In this document: one piece after another, positions 8,573 through 17,143 of the stretch
Position numbering within the stretch: position 1 is the first letter of the stretch
Layout of the letters: every line of letters starts with the position of its first letter
DNA from: Aldehydirespirator sp965221215
GTDB lineage: Bacteria; Actinomycetota; Acidimicrobiia; Acidimicrobiales; Aldehydirespiratoraceae
Reading direction: 5' to 3'
Assembly: GCA_965221215.1 (NCBI GenBank)
Contig: OZ244872.1
Coordinates: forward strand, 1,550,001-1,614,000
DNA length: 64,000 nt
Notes under the pieces: model-generated
What the model saw: only the letters and a program-made list of their open reading frames with translations
The model's database searches: none
Told to the model about the DNA's origin: nothing
Program-made: the position numbers and the translations under genes

Positions 8573-9358
8573 CTAGCGGGCGGTCCAGCCGCCGTCCACG
8601 ACAATGGTCTGGCCAGTCATGTAGCTGCCCGCGTCGGAGGCCAGCAGCAGCAGGGCGCCGTCGAACTCGTCGATCTCCCCGGCCCGCCTCATCAGGGTGT
8701 TGCGCTGGATATGACGCAGCCCTGGGGCATCGTCGGCTGCGAACATCGGCTCGGTCAGCTCGCTGCGGAAGTAGCCCGGAGCGATGGCGTTGACCCGGAT
8801 GCCGTCGGGGGCCCACTGCTTGGCCAGTTCCCGGGTGAGGCCGATCAGGCCGCTCTTGGAGGCCACGTACCCGGCCTGGTGGTTGCCGCCCGAGGCAACG
8901 ATCCCCAGCATCGACGCCACGTTGACGATGCTGCCGCCGGTGCCGTGCTCGATCATCCGGCGGGCCGCGGCCGCCGACAGCACGAAGGCGGCGGTGAGGT
9001 TGATTTCCAGCATCCGCCGGAACTGCGCCGGATCCTGCTGGTGGGCCCGGACCACCGCGTCGCTGGCGCCAGCGTTGTTGACCACGATGTCGGGACCGCC
9101 CAACTCGGCCGCCGCCTCGACCAGATGCCGCAGCTGCGAGTCGTCGGTCACGTCGCAGCCGACCGGCACCACCCCGGGCACCTCGCTCGCCAGTGCCTCC
9201 AGCCGGTCCAGCCGGCGGGCCGCCGCAATCACGGTCGCCCCCCGGCCGGCCAGCACCCGGCAGTAGCGCTCGCCGAGGGTGCCGCTGGCCCCGGTGACGA
9301 TGGCAACCCTGCCGTCGAGCGAGAAGACGTCGGGGTCGGCGCCGGCCGCAGCGGCCAT
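8573..9358 (-). CDS. Short-chain dehydrogenase/reductase (SDR)
   Basis: Classical SDR of 261 residues with the NAD(P)-binding motif TGASGTLG, the NNAG motif, catalytic Ser in NVASM, and the Tyr/Lys pair in YVASK. The end of the protein (TGQTIVVDGGW) is typical of the family. The substrate cannot be told from sequence. The lipoprotein gene follows after four bases, and a 42-codon frame ends eight bases upstream. Confidence 0.85.
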   Translation of the reverse strand: MAAAAGADPDVFSLDGRVAIVTGASGTLGERYCRVLAGRGATVIAAARRLDRLEALASEVPGVVPVGCDVTDDSQLRHLVEAAAELGGPDIVVNNAGASDAVVRAHQQDPAQFRRMLEINLTAAFVLSAAAARRMIEHGTGGSIVNVASMLGIVASGGNHQAGYVASKSGLIGLTRELAKQWAPDGIRVNAIAPGYFRSELTEPMFAADDAPGLRHIQRNTLMRRAGEIDEFDGALLLLASDAGSYMTGQTIVVDGGWTAR

Positions 9359-9366
9359 GATCGGTG

Positions 9367-9495
9367 CTAGCGGTGGATCTGGCCCGACACGCTGGTCGGG
9401 GTGAACCGGGCCACCAGCCGGCCCTCGGCTCGAATCGTGATCAGCACCCCGAGCTTTCGCTCCGCCGCCCAGCTGGTTGCTTCTGAGAGTTCCAT
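9367..9495 (-). pseudogene. Short frame resembling the N-terminus of an F420-dependent PPOX enzyme
   Basis: A 42-codon frame starting at 9495, with product beginning MELSEATSWAAERKLGVLIT and continuing with IRAEGR. This resembles the first beta strand of pyridoxamine-phosphate-oxidase-like, F420-dependent enzymes, but the frame stops where the rest of the fold should follow. It lies directly upstream of the SDR with eight bases between. Either a decayed remnant or a small leader gene; I favour a remnant. Confidence 0.35.
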
Positions 9496-9657
9496 GGGCG
9501 TCTTCCTATCGGCCCGGCCGGCTCAACGCACTCAGCCGAAGCGGGCGCTGATCCTTCTGACTGGGCGGACGACTCTAGCCACGCGGCCCAGTAGCGTCTC
9601 CGAGCGGCCCCGGGACCCGGCCCGGCCGCATCCCCCACCACGCGAAAGGCGAGGAAC

Positions 9658-9963
9658 ATGTCGAAGGTCTCAGTGTTCGCCAAGTTCTCCTGCAAGGAGG
9701 GCAAGGGCGCCGAAATGGACGAGGCGCTGCGGGCCGTGGTCGCGGCCAGCGGGTCGGTGGACGGCGTCGAGTCGTACTCCTACCACCGGGGCGACGACGG
9801 CACCTACTGGTTCTTCGCCCTCATGTCGAGCATGGAGGCCGCCCAACAGCACGCCGACAACGAGGCCATGCAGGCTGCGATGGGGGCCATGATGGCCCTG
9901 CTCGACGGCCCGCCCGACATGGGCATGACCACCCCGGTAGCAGCCAACGGCTTCGACTTCTAG
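9658..9963 (+). CDS. Antibiotic biosynthesis monooxygenase (ABM)-domain protein
   Basis: Small ferredoxin-like-fold protein of 101 residues. The beginning KVSVFAKFSCKEGKGAEMDE and the central TYWFFALMSSMEAAQQH fit the ABM/dimeric alpha-beta barrel family, which includes quinol and heme monooxygenases and many uncharacterised enzymes. A GCGAGG-type ribosome-binding site precedes the ATG. It stands alone and is convergent with the VapC gene at 9992. Confidence 0.65.
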   Translation: MSKVSVFAKFSCKEGKGAEMDEALRAVVAASGSVDGVESYSYHRGDDGTYWFFALMSSMEAAQQHADNEAMQAAMGAMMALLDGPPDMGMTTPVAANGFDF

Positions 9964-9991
9964 CCCAATTTCCACCGTCGAGCCGAGGCGA

Positions 9992-10378
9992 TCAGGCGAC
10001 GGGCACGTCGGTCTGGGCGAAGTCATCCCCCACGAACAGCAGCGGCAGTCCCAACCGTCGGGCCAGCGCATAGGAGAACGTGTCGCCGTAGTTGAGCCCG
10101 GCGGGATGACGACCCTTGCCAAAGCGCCGCCAACACACCAGCGCCTCGTCTGCGAGTGCTGCATCCACCTGCTCCACCCGCACTTCGATGCGGGTCAGGA
10201 GTTCGTCGAGCAGCTGGGCCCCGGCGGTACCCGCTCGCGCCTCCACCACGATCCCAAGTTCCACTCGGGTCGCGGCCGACATCAGGCAGGGCGACTCGAG
10301 CAGCCTGCGTTCGATCTCCTTGCAACCGGGCTCACCGAACAGCACTGCGACTATCGCCGAAGTGTCGATCACGTTCAC
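9992..10378 (-). CDS. vapC: PIN-domain ribonuclease toxin (VapC)
   Basis: PIN toxin of 128 residues with the hallmark start VIDTSAIVAVLFGEP, a second acidic position in ATRVELGIV, and the later acidic pair in LNYGDTFSYALA and FVGDDF. All four metal-ligand positions appear intact. Translation starts at GTG, overlapping the stop of the antitoxin by four bases. Expected to be an RNase held inactive by the partner antitoxin. Confidence 0.9.
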   Translation of the reverse strand: MNVIDTSAIVAVLFGEPGCKEIERRLLESPCLMSAATRVELGIVVEARAGTAGAQLLDELLTRIEVRVEQVDAALADEALVCWRRFGKGRHPAGLNYGDTFSYALARRLGLPLLFVGDDFAQTDVPVA

Positions 10379-10617
10379 GACGGCAGACCGTGCTCGTCAT
10401 ACCCGACGATGTCCTCGGGGCTTCGTTCGTCGAGCAGGGGGAGCGCTCGGAATCGCTCGATTATGTCGTCCAATGTCTGGTTGCGCTTGCGTCGGCGCTC
10501 TAGGTCCAGGCGGGTCTCGAGCGAAGCGACTACAGCCTCGGTCAGCGACTCGCCCGTCATCTCCGCCAGTTCCCGAGCCAATCGGTCCGCGGTCGTGCTC
10601 TTGATACTCAACACCAT
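10375..10617 (-). CDS. vapB: VapB-type antitoxin
   Basis: Antitoxin of 80 residues. The N-terminal part (LSIKSTTADRLARELAEMTG, then ESLTEAVV) is the classic VapB ribbon-helix-helix-like sequence found with this PIN subgroup, and the acidic C-terminus should occupy the toxin active site. The ATG at 10617 lies at the edge of a 22-bp near-palindrome, and no Shine-Dalgarno is seen, suggesting a leaderless, self-repressed transcript. Confidence 0.88.
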   Translation of the reverse strand: MVLSIKSTTADRLARELAEMTGESLTEAVVASLETRLDLERRRKRNQTLDDIIERFRALPLLDERSPEDIVGYDEHGLPS

Positions 10618-10619
10618 GG

Positions 10620-10641
10620 TACCAATATAGCTATATAGGTA
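10620..10641 (-). promoter_or_regulatory. Palindromic operator/-10 region of vapBC
   Basis: TACC-A-ATATAGCTATAT-A-GGTA forms a 22-bp near-perfect palindrome with a single mismatched pair. On the minus strand it supplies a TATATT -10 six bases before the vapB ATG, so operator, -10 and start codon are nearly superimposed. Confidence 0.6.
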
Positions 10642-10660
10642 CTTAGGAGGACAAACGCAT

Positions 10661-10690
10661 CCTCAGCAAGACGCTGCTAGCCCACTGAGG
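10661..10690. terminator. Possible terminator hairpin of the ABC operon
   Basis: CCTCAG (10661) pairs with CTGAGG (10685), and an inner AGCA/TGCT can extend the structure. It lies just past the end of the long minus-strand operon and before vapB. There is no T-run, so support is weak. Confidence 0.3.
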
Positions 10691-10705
10691 CTGACCACGG
10701 CGCCA

Positions 10706-11677
10706 TTAGCCCTTGAACAGCCTGATCTGGCGATGAATGGCCAGTTCGTCGATCAACACCCACTCCCGGACGATCTGTCCGTCGATCACCTCGGCATGGC
10801 TGATGCCGAGGATGTAGATGGGGGCGCCGGACGGATCTCCGAAGGCGCCGGCGCCGTCGTGGGTTCCCCGCACACTCCAGCGGGCGGCCACGCGCCGCGG
10901 ATGGCCGGGATCGGCCCGGCCGATGAGGTGGTCCACCGAGAAGCGTGCGTCCGGGACTGCGGAGATCAGGCCTATCCAGAACCGCGTCGCCTCGGCCTTG
11001 CCGCTCTCGGCGAACCCACCCGGCAGCTCCAGCGCGACCGCCTCGTTGTAGTTGGCCTCGACCACCCGGCAGTCGCTGCGCCAGATCGACTCCAGCGTGT
11101 CGGCGTACATGAGCGCATGCTCGGAGGACTCCGTCGGCGCGACATAGCTGCCCGCGACGTCGCTCTCCGGCGTGAACACCGACGGGGTCTGGCCTCGCTC
11201 GTGCTCAGCCGCAATCGACTGGGCCGCGAACTCGCCGACATCGTGGCCGAGTTGGCGCACGATGGCACCGTGATCGCGCACCAGCCACTCCTCGCAGATG
11301 CGCTCGGACCTCAGCACGGTGTCGGCAATGGTGCGGGCCTTGACCCGCTTCCCCGAGGGCGGGCCGAACATGCCGTCGCCGCGGTGGTGCATGGGCGACA
11401 CGATCCGGTGCGACGAGTAGTAGCAGCCGGCGTCGTCGTCACCGGTCCAGATCACGTCCTCGCCGAGCAGCCGCCGGTCGGGGAACTGGTGCAGCGTGGC
11501 GTTGGTGGCGGCGATCACCGCGTCGATGCCCTGGGTGAGCCCCATGGCGGTCCGCACGATGTTGTCGCTGGAGTAGTACTGGTGGATCCGGGCCATGCCT
11601 CGCTCTTCCCAGATGCGCCTCGTCGATTTCAGGATGTAGTCGGGAACCGAGGTGTACTCGGGATCGAAGCCTTTCAA
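10706..11677 (-). CDS. SnoaL-like / NTF2-fold protein 1 of the ABC operon
   Basis: Protein of about 323 residues that looks like two tandem NTF2-like (SnoaL) domains, the first up to about residue 140 and the second from about residue 190, ending in the family-style REWVLIDELAIHRQI. SnoaL-like proteins include polyketide cyclases and ester cyclases, but many operon-associated members have no known reaction. The start is uncertain: I use a TTG at 11677 with AAGGA upstream, because the longer frame from 11818 has an unlikely low-complexity leader. It is the last gene of the operon and a distant relative of the two other SnoaL-like proteins encoded at 11754 and 14051. Confidence 0.65.
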   Translation of the reverse strand: MKGFDPEYTSVPDYILKSTRRIWEERGMARIHQYYSSDNIVRTAMGLTQGIDAVIAATNATLHQFPDRRLLGEDVIWTGDDDAGCYYSSHRIVSPMHHRGDGMFGPPSGKRVKARTIADTVLRSERICEEWLVRDHGAIVRQLGHDVGEFAAQSIAAEHERGQTPSVFTPESDVAGSYVAPTESSEHALMYADTLESIWRSDCRVVEANYNEAVALELPGGFAESGKAEATRFWIGLISAVPDARFSVDHLIGRADPGHPRRVAARWSVRGTHDGAGAFGDPSGAPIYILGISHAEVIDGQIVREWVLIDELAIHRQIRLFKG

Positions 11678-11753
11678 CTGAGCCGTCCTTGTGCTTGTGG
11701 TGTGGTCGGGAGATCTGGGCCCGCATGAGCTCGAACAGGTCGTCGCACCTGGG

Positions 11754-12845
11754 TTACCACCACCACTTCTGCTTGCGGTTGTCGACGAGCACGGCGAGGC
11801 GCTCCATGAGGTCGACACCCATCTGGCGGGTGAGATCGATCAGGTCGATGGGGACCCAGTTCTCAATCAGGAGATCGTTCGGTCCCCGCTTCCACCAGTC
11901 GAAGTCGCGCATGGTCATGAGCTTGCCGGTGGCCTCGATGCCGGCGTAGCGGCCGTGGTGGCGCGAGAAGGCCACATCCCAGACGCCCCCGCAGGCGTAG
12001 CTGCCCTCGCCCACGAACCCCATCACCCGCCCGTGGTCCGGGTCATGGGTGAGGCCCCGGTCGCCGAAGCCGTGCAGCCACGGGCGCTGGTGGAAGTCCT
12101 CGAACTCCTCGAGCGTGCAACAGCGGCCGATACCCGAGTAGCCGTACCACTTCATGTCTCGCGCCCAATAATTCCACTGCTCCATGCGACTCATGTCGGC
12201 GCCGTCTCGATCGCGGACGTAGCGCTCCAGTCCGCTGGCCATGGCCACTACCAGCTGCAGGCTCTTGCGGCCCTCGAGCGGATCCTGCTCGGTCAAAAGG
12301 ATGCCGTCGCCGGCCGCGGGCGCAGGGATCTTGCCGCCGTCGGCGCCCGGCGACGGCGGGAGCACCTCGTAGCCCGCCTGGCGCATCACCGAGAGGACGT
12401 CGAACATCACGTAGCTCTCGGCGATCCTGCCCTCGCGCATCACGTAGAACTGGCCGAAGTACATGTGGGTCTTGCGCCCGGAGGCGGGAATGCCGAGCCA
12501 GTCGTGCACGAAGGTGCCGGTCAGGTGGCCGCAGCCCGACACCCATTCGGTGCCCTCGTCGCCGGCGAAGGGCGACCCGCCGTCGTCGATCCCGCCCATG
12601 AACACGTCGGGGGTGCGCTTCAGGTCTGGGAAGGACCGCAGCAGCGGTTCCCAGAAGTCGGCGATCAGCGCATCGACTCCGATGAGCCGGTCTATGGGGG
12701 CCGACCCGTTCCAGTCGATGTCGGGATGGCATGCGGCGCGCACCACATCGGCGATCTGGTCGCGGCCGACATGGTTCAGCTTCTGCCAGTAGTCCCAGAC
12801 CGCGGCCTTGTTGGCCTGGTTGACTGCCGAGGCGCCGGTGCTCAT
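11754..12845 (-). CDS. SnoaL-like / NTF2-fold protein 2 of the ABC operon
   Basis: Protein of 363 residues with two NTF2-like halves. The N-terminal half has the pattern FWEPLLRSFPDLKRTPDVFMGG and a second conserved segment, THMYFGQFYVMREGRIAES. The C-terminal half ends ENWVPIDLIDLTRQMGVDL. The ATG overlaps the stop of the upstream ATPase gene by four bases, so it is translationally coupled to the transporter. Its job is unknown; coupling suggests action on the imported compound or its first metabolites. Confidence 0.75.
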   Translation of the reverse strand: MSTGASAVNQANKAAVWDYWQKLNHVGRDQIADVVRAACHPDIDWNGSAPIDRLIGVDALIADFWEPLLRSFPDLKRTPDVFMGGIDDGGSPFAGDEGTEWVSGCGHLTGTFVHDWLGIPASGRKTHMYFGQFYVMREGRIAESYVMFDVLSVMRQAGYEVLPPSPGADGGKIPAPAAGDGILLTEQDPLEGRKSLQLVVAMASGLERYVRDRDGADMSRMEQWNYWARDMKWYGYSGIGRCCTLEEFEDFHQRPWLHGFGDRGLTHDPDHGRVMGFVGEGSYACGGVWDVAFSRHHGRYAGIEATGKLMTMRDFDWWKRGPNDLLIENWVPIDLIDLTRQMGVDLMERLAVLVDNRKQKWWW

Positions 12846-14014
12846 GTCCGCACCGCCAGATGGGTCGAGCGGTCGAAGAAGTGCAGGTTCTCGGTGGCCA
12901 CGTTCACCTTGATGCGGTCGCCGGGACGAGCCCGGGTGGCGGCCGAGAACCGGCCCGTGCAGCGGCTCGCGCCCTCCTCGCCGAGTTCGTCGAGGGCGTC
13001 GGGGTCGCCGCTGTCCACCATGGTGGCCTCCAACGCGAAGTGCATGAGGGTCTCCGCCCCGAGCGCCTCGCGGATGTCGATGGTGGCGTCGAGCTGCCGA
13101 TCGGCGGGATGGCCGCGGCTGACCGCCCCGTCCTCCAGGTCCTCGGGGCGGATGCCGACCACGAGGGCGGTGTCGACGTAGTCGCGCAGCGCGGGCCGAT
13201 CAGCGATCACGGAGTCGTCCAGAGCCAGCGTGTTCGCTCCCATCTCCACCGCGAACCCGGAGCCGCGGGCCACGATCTCGGCCTCGTAGAGGTTCATCGA
13301 CGGCGACCCGATGAACGCGGCCACAAAGACGTTGTCGGGAGTGTCGTAGAGGTCCTCCGGCGCGGCCACCTGCTGCAGCACGCCGTCCTTGATCACCGCC
13401 ACCCGATCGCCCATGGTCATGGCCTCCACCTGATCGTGGGTCACGTAGAAGGTGGTCACGCCCAGGTTGCGCTGGATGCCGGCGATGTCGGCCCGCATCT
13501 GCACACGGAGCTTGGCGTCGAGGTTCGAGAGCGGCTCGTCCATGAGGAACAGCGCCGGCTCCCGCACGATGGCCCGTCCCATGGCCACCCGCTGGCGCTG
13601 GCCGCCCGACAGGTTGGCCGGCTTCTTGTCGAGCTGCTCGGTGAGCTCGAGCACCTCGGCTGCATCGGCCACCACCTGCTTGCGCTCGGCCTTCTTGATC
13701 TTGCGCAGGCGCAGCGGGAAGCCGATGTTCTCCTCGACCGTCATCTGCGGATAGAGCGCGTAGTTCTGGAACACCATGGCGATGTCGCGGTCCTTCGGCG
13801 GAACCTCGTTGACCCGGCGATCACCGACATAGAGGTCGCCCTCGGTGATCTCCTCGAGCCCGGCGATCATCCGCAGCGCGGTGGACTTGCCGCATCCCGA
13901 CGGACCCACCAGCACCAGGAACTCGCCGTCGGTGAGCTCCAGGCTGAGCTCGGTCACGGCTTGGAATCCGTTGGGGTACACCTTTGTGAGCCCGTCGAGC
14001 CTCACCTCAGCCAT
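12842..14014 (-). CDS. Carbohydrate-type ABC transporter ATPase (MalK/UgpC family)
   Basis: ATPase of 390 residues driving the permeases encoded at 15143 and 16179. Walker A GPSGCGKST is near residue 38, with Q-loop VFQNYALYP, signature LSGGQRQR, Walker B FLMDEPLSNLD and H-loop YVTHDQ. The C-terminal third (after about residue 240) is the TOBE/MalK regulatory extension, containing VVGIRPEDLED. This subfamily usually serves sugars, polyols or glycerol phosphate. It lies between two SnoaL-like genes, an unusual order for such an operon. Confidence 0.9.
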   Translation of the reverse strand: MAEVRLDGLTKVYPNGFQAVTELSLELTDGEFLVLVGPSGCGKSTALRMIAGLEEITEGDLYVGDRRVNEVPPKDRDIAMVFQNYALYPQMTVEENIGFPLRLRKIKKAERKQVVADAAEVLELTEQLDKKPANLSGGQRQRVAMGRAIVREPALFLMDEPLSNLDAKLRVQMRADIAGIQRNLGVTTFYVTHDQVEAMTMGDRVAVIKDGVLQQVAAPEDLYDTPDNVFVAAFIGSPSMNLYEAEIVARGSGFAVEMGANTLALDDSVIADRPALRDYVDTALVVGIRPEDLEDGAVSRGHPADRQLDATIDIREALGAETLMHFALEATMVDSGDPDALDELGEEGASRCTGRFSAATRARPGDRIKVNVATENLHFFDRSTHLAVRT

Positions 14015-14050
14015 GGCGCCTCTCCCCTCTTTCGCCGTCGAGTTGTGTGT

Positions 14051-15079
14051 TCACAGCGCCTCCCCGTTCAGTTGCCGCATCCGGGCGAGGACGTCGAGTC
14101 CCTGCATGTTCAGCCAGTGCAGCAGGTCGATGAAGATCCAGTTCTCGGCGAGCTTGTCGCCGTCGCGGCGGTAGACGTCCACCACTCGCATGTCGGCGGG
14201 CGTGCCCGAGCCGGTCATGCCCAGGAAGCCGCCCGTCGGCGTGTTGGTGAGGTTGGGCCAGCCGAAGAAGCACGCGTAGTCGCCCTCGGCGAACCGGGCG
14301 ATGTGGCCGTTGAAGGTCTTGGCGGCCAGGTTGAACCGGAACGGAAACTGGTGCTGCTGCTGGTAGCGGTCGATGGTGTAGGTGGCGCCGATCCCGCCCG
14401 GACCGGACCAGATCATGTCGTGGTGCCAGCTCTCGGCCAGCACCGCGCCCGGCACGCGGTTGCCGCCGGTGGAGTTGCCGAGGCGGTTGGCCTCGCTCAG
14501 GTCGTCGATCATGCGCTCGACCAGCGCCATGGTCTCTTTGCCTGCGGCCTCGTCCTGCTCGTCGTCGAGCAGGCCGTCGTGGGTGAGCGGACCGGGTTGG
14601 ATGTGCTGCGATCCCGTGGCCGGAGGCAGCGGGTACTGGCCCGCCTGGCCCATGACGCTGATCACATCGACGAACATGGCCGACTCGGCGATCCGGTCTC
14701 CCTCGACCCGGTGGAACCCGGCGTAGCGCAAGAAGCACATCCGCCCCGTGGGCGGGATGGCCAGCCACGGCCGGTCGAACAGGCCCAGCAGATGGCCCAT
14801 CTCGCAGACCCACACCCCGTCGCCGACCGTGTTGTCGCCGGCGAGGAACACGTCGGGCCGGCGCTGAACGGGTGAGAACGCGTCGCGCAGCGGCGTCCAG
14901 AAGTTCGCGGCCACCGCCTCGGCGCCTGCGATCTCGCCGAAGGGATGCACCCCCCGCCAGCGGTAGTCGTCGGCCACTGTGGCCGCGATGGTCTCGGCCA
15001 GCGCGCCGGTCGGGGCAGCGTCAAGGGCGGCCAGATGGTCGCGCACGACCGCTTTGGCGTGCTGGAGCACGGCGCTCAT
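14051..15079 (-). CDS. SnoaL-like / NTF2-fold protein 3 of the ABC operon
   Basis: Protein of 342 residues built from two NTF2-like halves. The motif NFWTPLRDAFSPVQRRPDVF matches the equivalent segment of the protein encoded at 11754, and the C-terminus ENWIFIDLLHWLNMQGLDV matches its ENWVPIDL end. The two are therefore paralogues inside one operon. The start at 15079 has a GGTGAG-type ribosome-binding site. It separates the permease genes from their ATPase gene. Confidence 0.75.
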   Translation of the reverse strand: MSAVLQHAKAVVRDHLAALDAAPTGALAETIAATVADDYRWRGVHPFGEIAGAEAVAANFWTPLRDAFSPVQRRPDVFLAGDNTVGDGVWVCEMGHLLGLFDRPWLAIPPTGRMCFLRYAGFHRVEGDRIAESAMFVDVISVMGQAGQYPLPPATGSQHIQPGPLTHDGLLDDEQDEAAGKETMALVERMIDDLSEANRLGNSTGGNRVPGAVLAESWHHDMIWSGPGGIGATYTIDRYQQQHQFPFRFNLAAKTFNGHIARFAEGDYACFFGWPNLTNTPTGGFLGMTGSGTPADMRVVDVYRRDGDKLAENWIFIDLLHWLNMQGLDVLARMRQLNGEAL

Positions 15080-15142
15080 CGGTTCACCCGCCCTCACCGA
15101 GGCCCCGCAGTGCTCGGGACCGCGCCTCCGCGAGCGCGGCGC

Positions 15143-16150
15143 TCATCCTTTCACCGCCCCCGCGCCCAGCCCCTTCACCAGGTGCTTCTGGAAGATGATG
15201 ATCACGATCACGATCGGCAGGGTGATCGACACCGACGCGGCCGCGGCCTCGGTGAGGGTGGTGGTGCTCTCGCCGCCGGTCAACGCCGAGATCGCCACCG
15301 GAAGCGTCCACTCTGTCACGGCCAGGACTCGCACGAACAGGAACTCGTTATAGGCCAGCAGCATGGTGAACAGCGAGGTGGCGATGATGCCGGGCCACAT
15401 TATTGGGATCACGGCCATGCGGAAGGCCTGGAGCCGGGTGGCCCCGTCCATCATGGCCGCCTCCTCGATCTCCCTCGGCACCTCCATGAAGAAGCTCCGC
15501 AGCATCCAGATGGTGAACGGCTGGTTGATGGCCACCAGGGCCAGCACGATCACGAGCCGCGAGTCCAGGATGCCGAGCTCCTTGGCCACGATGAAGTAGG
15601 GCAGCACGAACGCGGTGCGCGGCAGGGCGCGGAAGGCGAGCGCCACAATGAGGATCACCGCCCCCGACAGCCCCGAGTAGCGGGCCAGCGCGTAGCCGGC
15701 CAGCAATCCGATCCCTATCGAGATGATCACGGTGAGCACGGTGACGTAGACCGAGTTGATGAAGTAGTCGAACTCCCGGTTCATGTCGAACACCCTCGGG
15801 AACAGCTGCATCCCGATCCAGAGCGTGAGGGCCACTCCGAGGTTCCAGGGCCAGGTGGTCTCGGCCCGCCGTGCGGCCCACACCAGCGCCGAGATCACCG
15901 CCGCCAGGGCCAAGACGAACAGGGCCACCTGCCACATGTTCTGGTCCTCGCTGCGGAACCAGAACTTGCGGTACGGGTCGGCGGTGATGTCGAACCCCCA
16001 CAGCGTGGGCGTGCTGCGGATCGTGTCGCGGGTGAACTTGATGGAGTTCTGGGCGGCCCAGTAGAAGGGCACCGAGCTGATGATGATGGCGATCACCAGC
16101 GTGGTGTGGATGCCCACCGTGCTGGCCGAGGCGCGCAGCTGCTTGATCAT
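15143..16150 (-). CDS. ABC transporter permease (MalG/UgpE type)
   Basis: Inner-membrane permease of 335 residues. The EAA loop that docks the ATPase is clear (EEAAMMDGATRLQAFRMAVI). Helices are visible at about 16-34, 75-95, 100-115, 135-160, 165-190, 200-225 and 300-320. It is longer than typical MalG proteins (about 280): an extra hydrophobic stretch with a periplasmic loop is inserted after the first helix (about residues 40-125). Works with the permease encoded at 16179. Confidence 0.9.
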   Translation of the reverse strand: MIKQLRASASTVGIHTTLVIAIIISSVPFYWAAQNSIKFTRDTIRSTPTLWGFDITADPYRKFWFRSEDQNMWQVALFVLALAAVISALVWAARRAETTWPWNLGVALTLWIGMQLFPRVFDMNREFDYFINSVYVTVLTVIISIGIGLLAGYALARYSGLSGAVILIVALAFRALPRTAFVLPYFIVAKELGILDSRLVIVLALVAINQPFTIWMLRSFFMEVPREIEEAAMMDGATRLQAFRMAVIPIMWPGIIATSLFTMLLAYNEFLFVRVLAVTEWTLPVAISALTGGESTTTLTEAAAASVSITLPIVIVIIIFQKHLVKGLGAGAVKG

Positions 16151-16178
16151 GACGCGGGCTGCTGGCGGCAGGACCGGC

Positions 16179-17042
16179 TCATCGGTCGGCGATCTGTTCT
16201 TGGTAGGACTTGCGCAGGAACGGGATCAGCACCACGAAGATGCCGATGACCATCAGCACCGAGATGGCGTTGCCTTTGCCGATGCGGCCGATCTGGGCGT
16301 TGAGCGCGGTGTTGAAGCTGTAGACCGACAGGGCGTGGGCGGACTTGCCGACGCTCTGCCCGAACACGAACGAGCTGTCGAACACGCGATAGGCGTCCAT
16401 GATGGTGATGAGCAGCACGAAGATGATCAGCGACCGCAGGTGCGGGATCACCACGAACCGCTGCTTGGCCCAGAAGCCCGCGCCGTCCATGTCGGCCGCC
16501 TCGATGCGCTCTTCGGGGAGGGTCTGCATGCCGGCGAAGAAGGTGATCACCGCGAACGGGGTGATCGACCAGATGCCGTGCAGGATGATCACCCATTTCA
16601 CGTTGCCGGCGTGGATCACGAAGGGGTCGCCGGTGAAGACCTCCCACAGCCAGCTGAGCAGGCCGCCGCGGTCGAAGAGGTCGCGCACCAGCAGCGTGCT
16701 CACCACCGGCGTGACGATGAACGGGAGCAGCAGGGCGGCCAGGTAGAAGCCCCGGGCGCGGGTCACCCGGTCAAGCAGGTTGGCCAGCCCGAAGCCCAAG
16801 ACGATGTGGGCCGGCACGACGATGGCCACGAACAGCATGGTGAGCCGGAAGGCCGACCAGAAGTCCGGATCCTGCAGGATCTCGGTGTAGTTGTCGAGTC
16901 CGACCCATTCCCGGGTGGACAGGTCGCGCAGGAAGATGCGGGTCAACGACAAGAAGACCGTGGTGACGAGCGGGAACACCATGAGCACGCTCATGACCGC
17001 CACGCTGGGCCACGCGAACCAGCCGAAGGTCCGTCTCGTCAC
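16179..17042 (-). CDS. ABC transporter permease (MalF/UgpA type)
   Basis: Inner-membrane permease of 287 residues with six predicted helices. The EAA loop reads PEERIEAADMDGAGFWAKQR, and the opening segment FPLVTTVFLSLTRIFLRD is typical of UgpA-type proteins. It directly follows the solute-binding lipoprotein gene and precedes the partner permease gene by 28 bases. Confidence 0.9.
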   Translation of the reverse strand: MTRRTFGWFAWPSVAVMSVLMVFPLVTTVFLSLTRIFLRDLSTREWVGLDNYTEILQDPDFWSAFRLTMLFVAIVVPAHIVLGFGLANLLDRVTRARGFYLAALLLPFIVTPVVSTLLVRDLFDRGGLLSWLWEVFTGDPFVIHAGNVKWVIILHGIWSITPFAVITFFAGMQTLPEERIEAADMDGAGFWAKQRFVVIPHLRSLIIFVLLITIMDAYRVFDSSFVFGQSVGKSAHALSVYSFNTALNAQIGRIGKGNAISVLMVIGIFVVLIPFLRKSYQEQIADR

Positions 17043-17143
17043 CTGCTCCCCCTTTCTCTGGCTCCGGTCCTACTCGTCGAGAACACTCTCGGCCGGGGCC
17101 GGCGCGCAGGCGTGCCGGCCCCGGCGCAGAGAGTGGGCCATTC

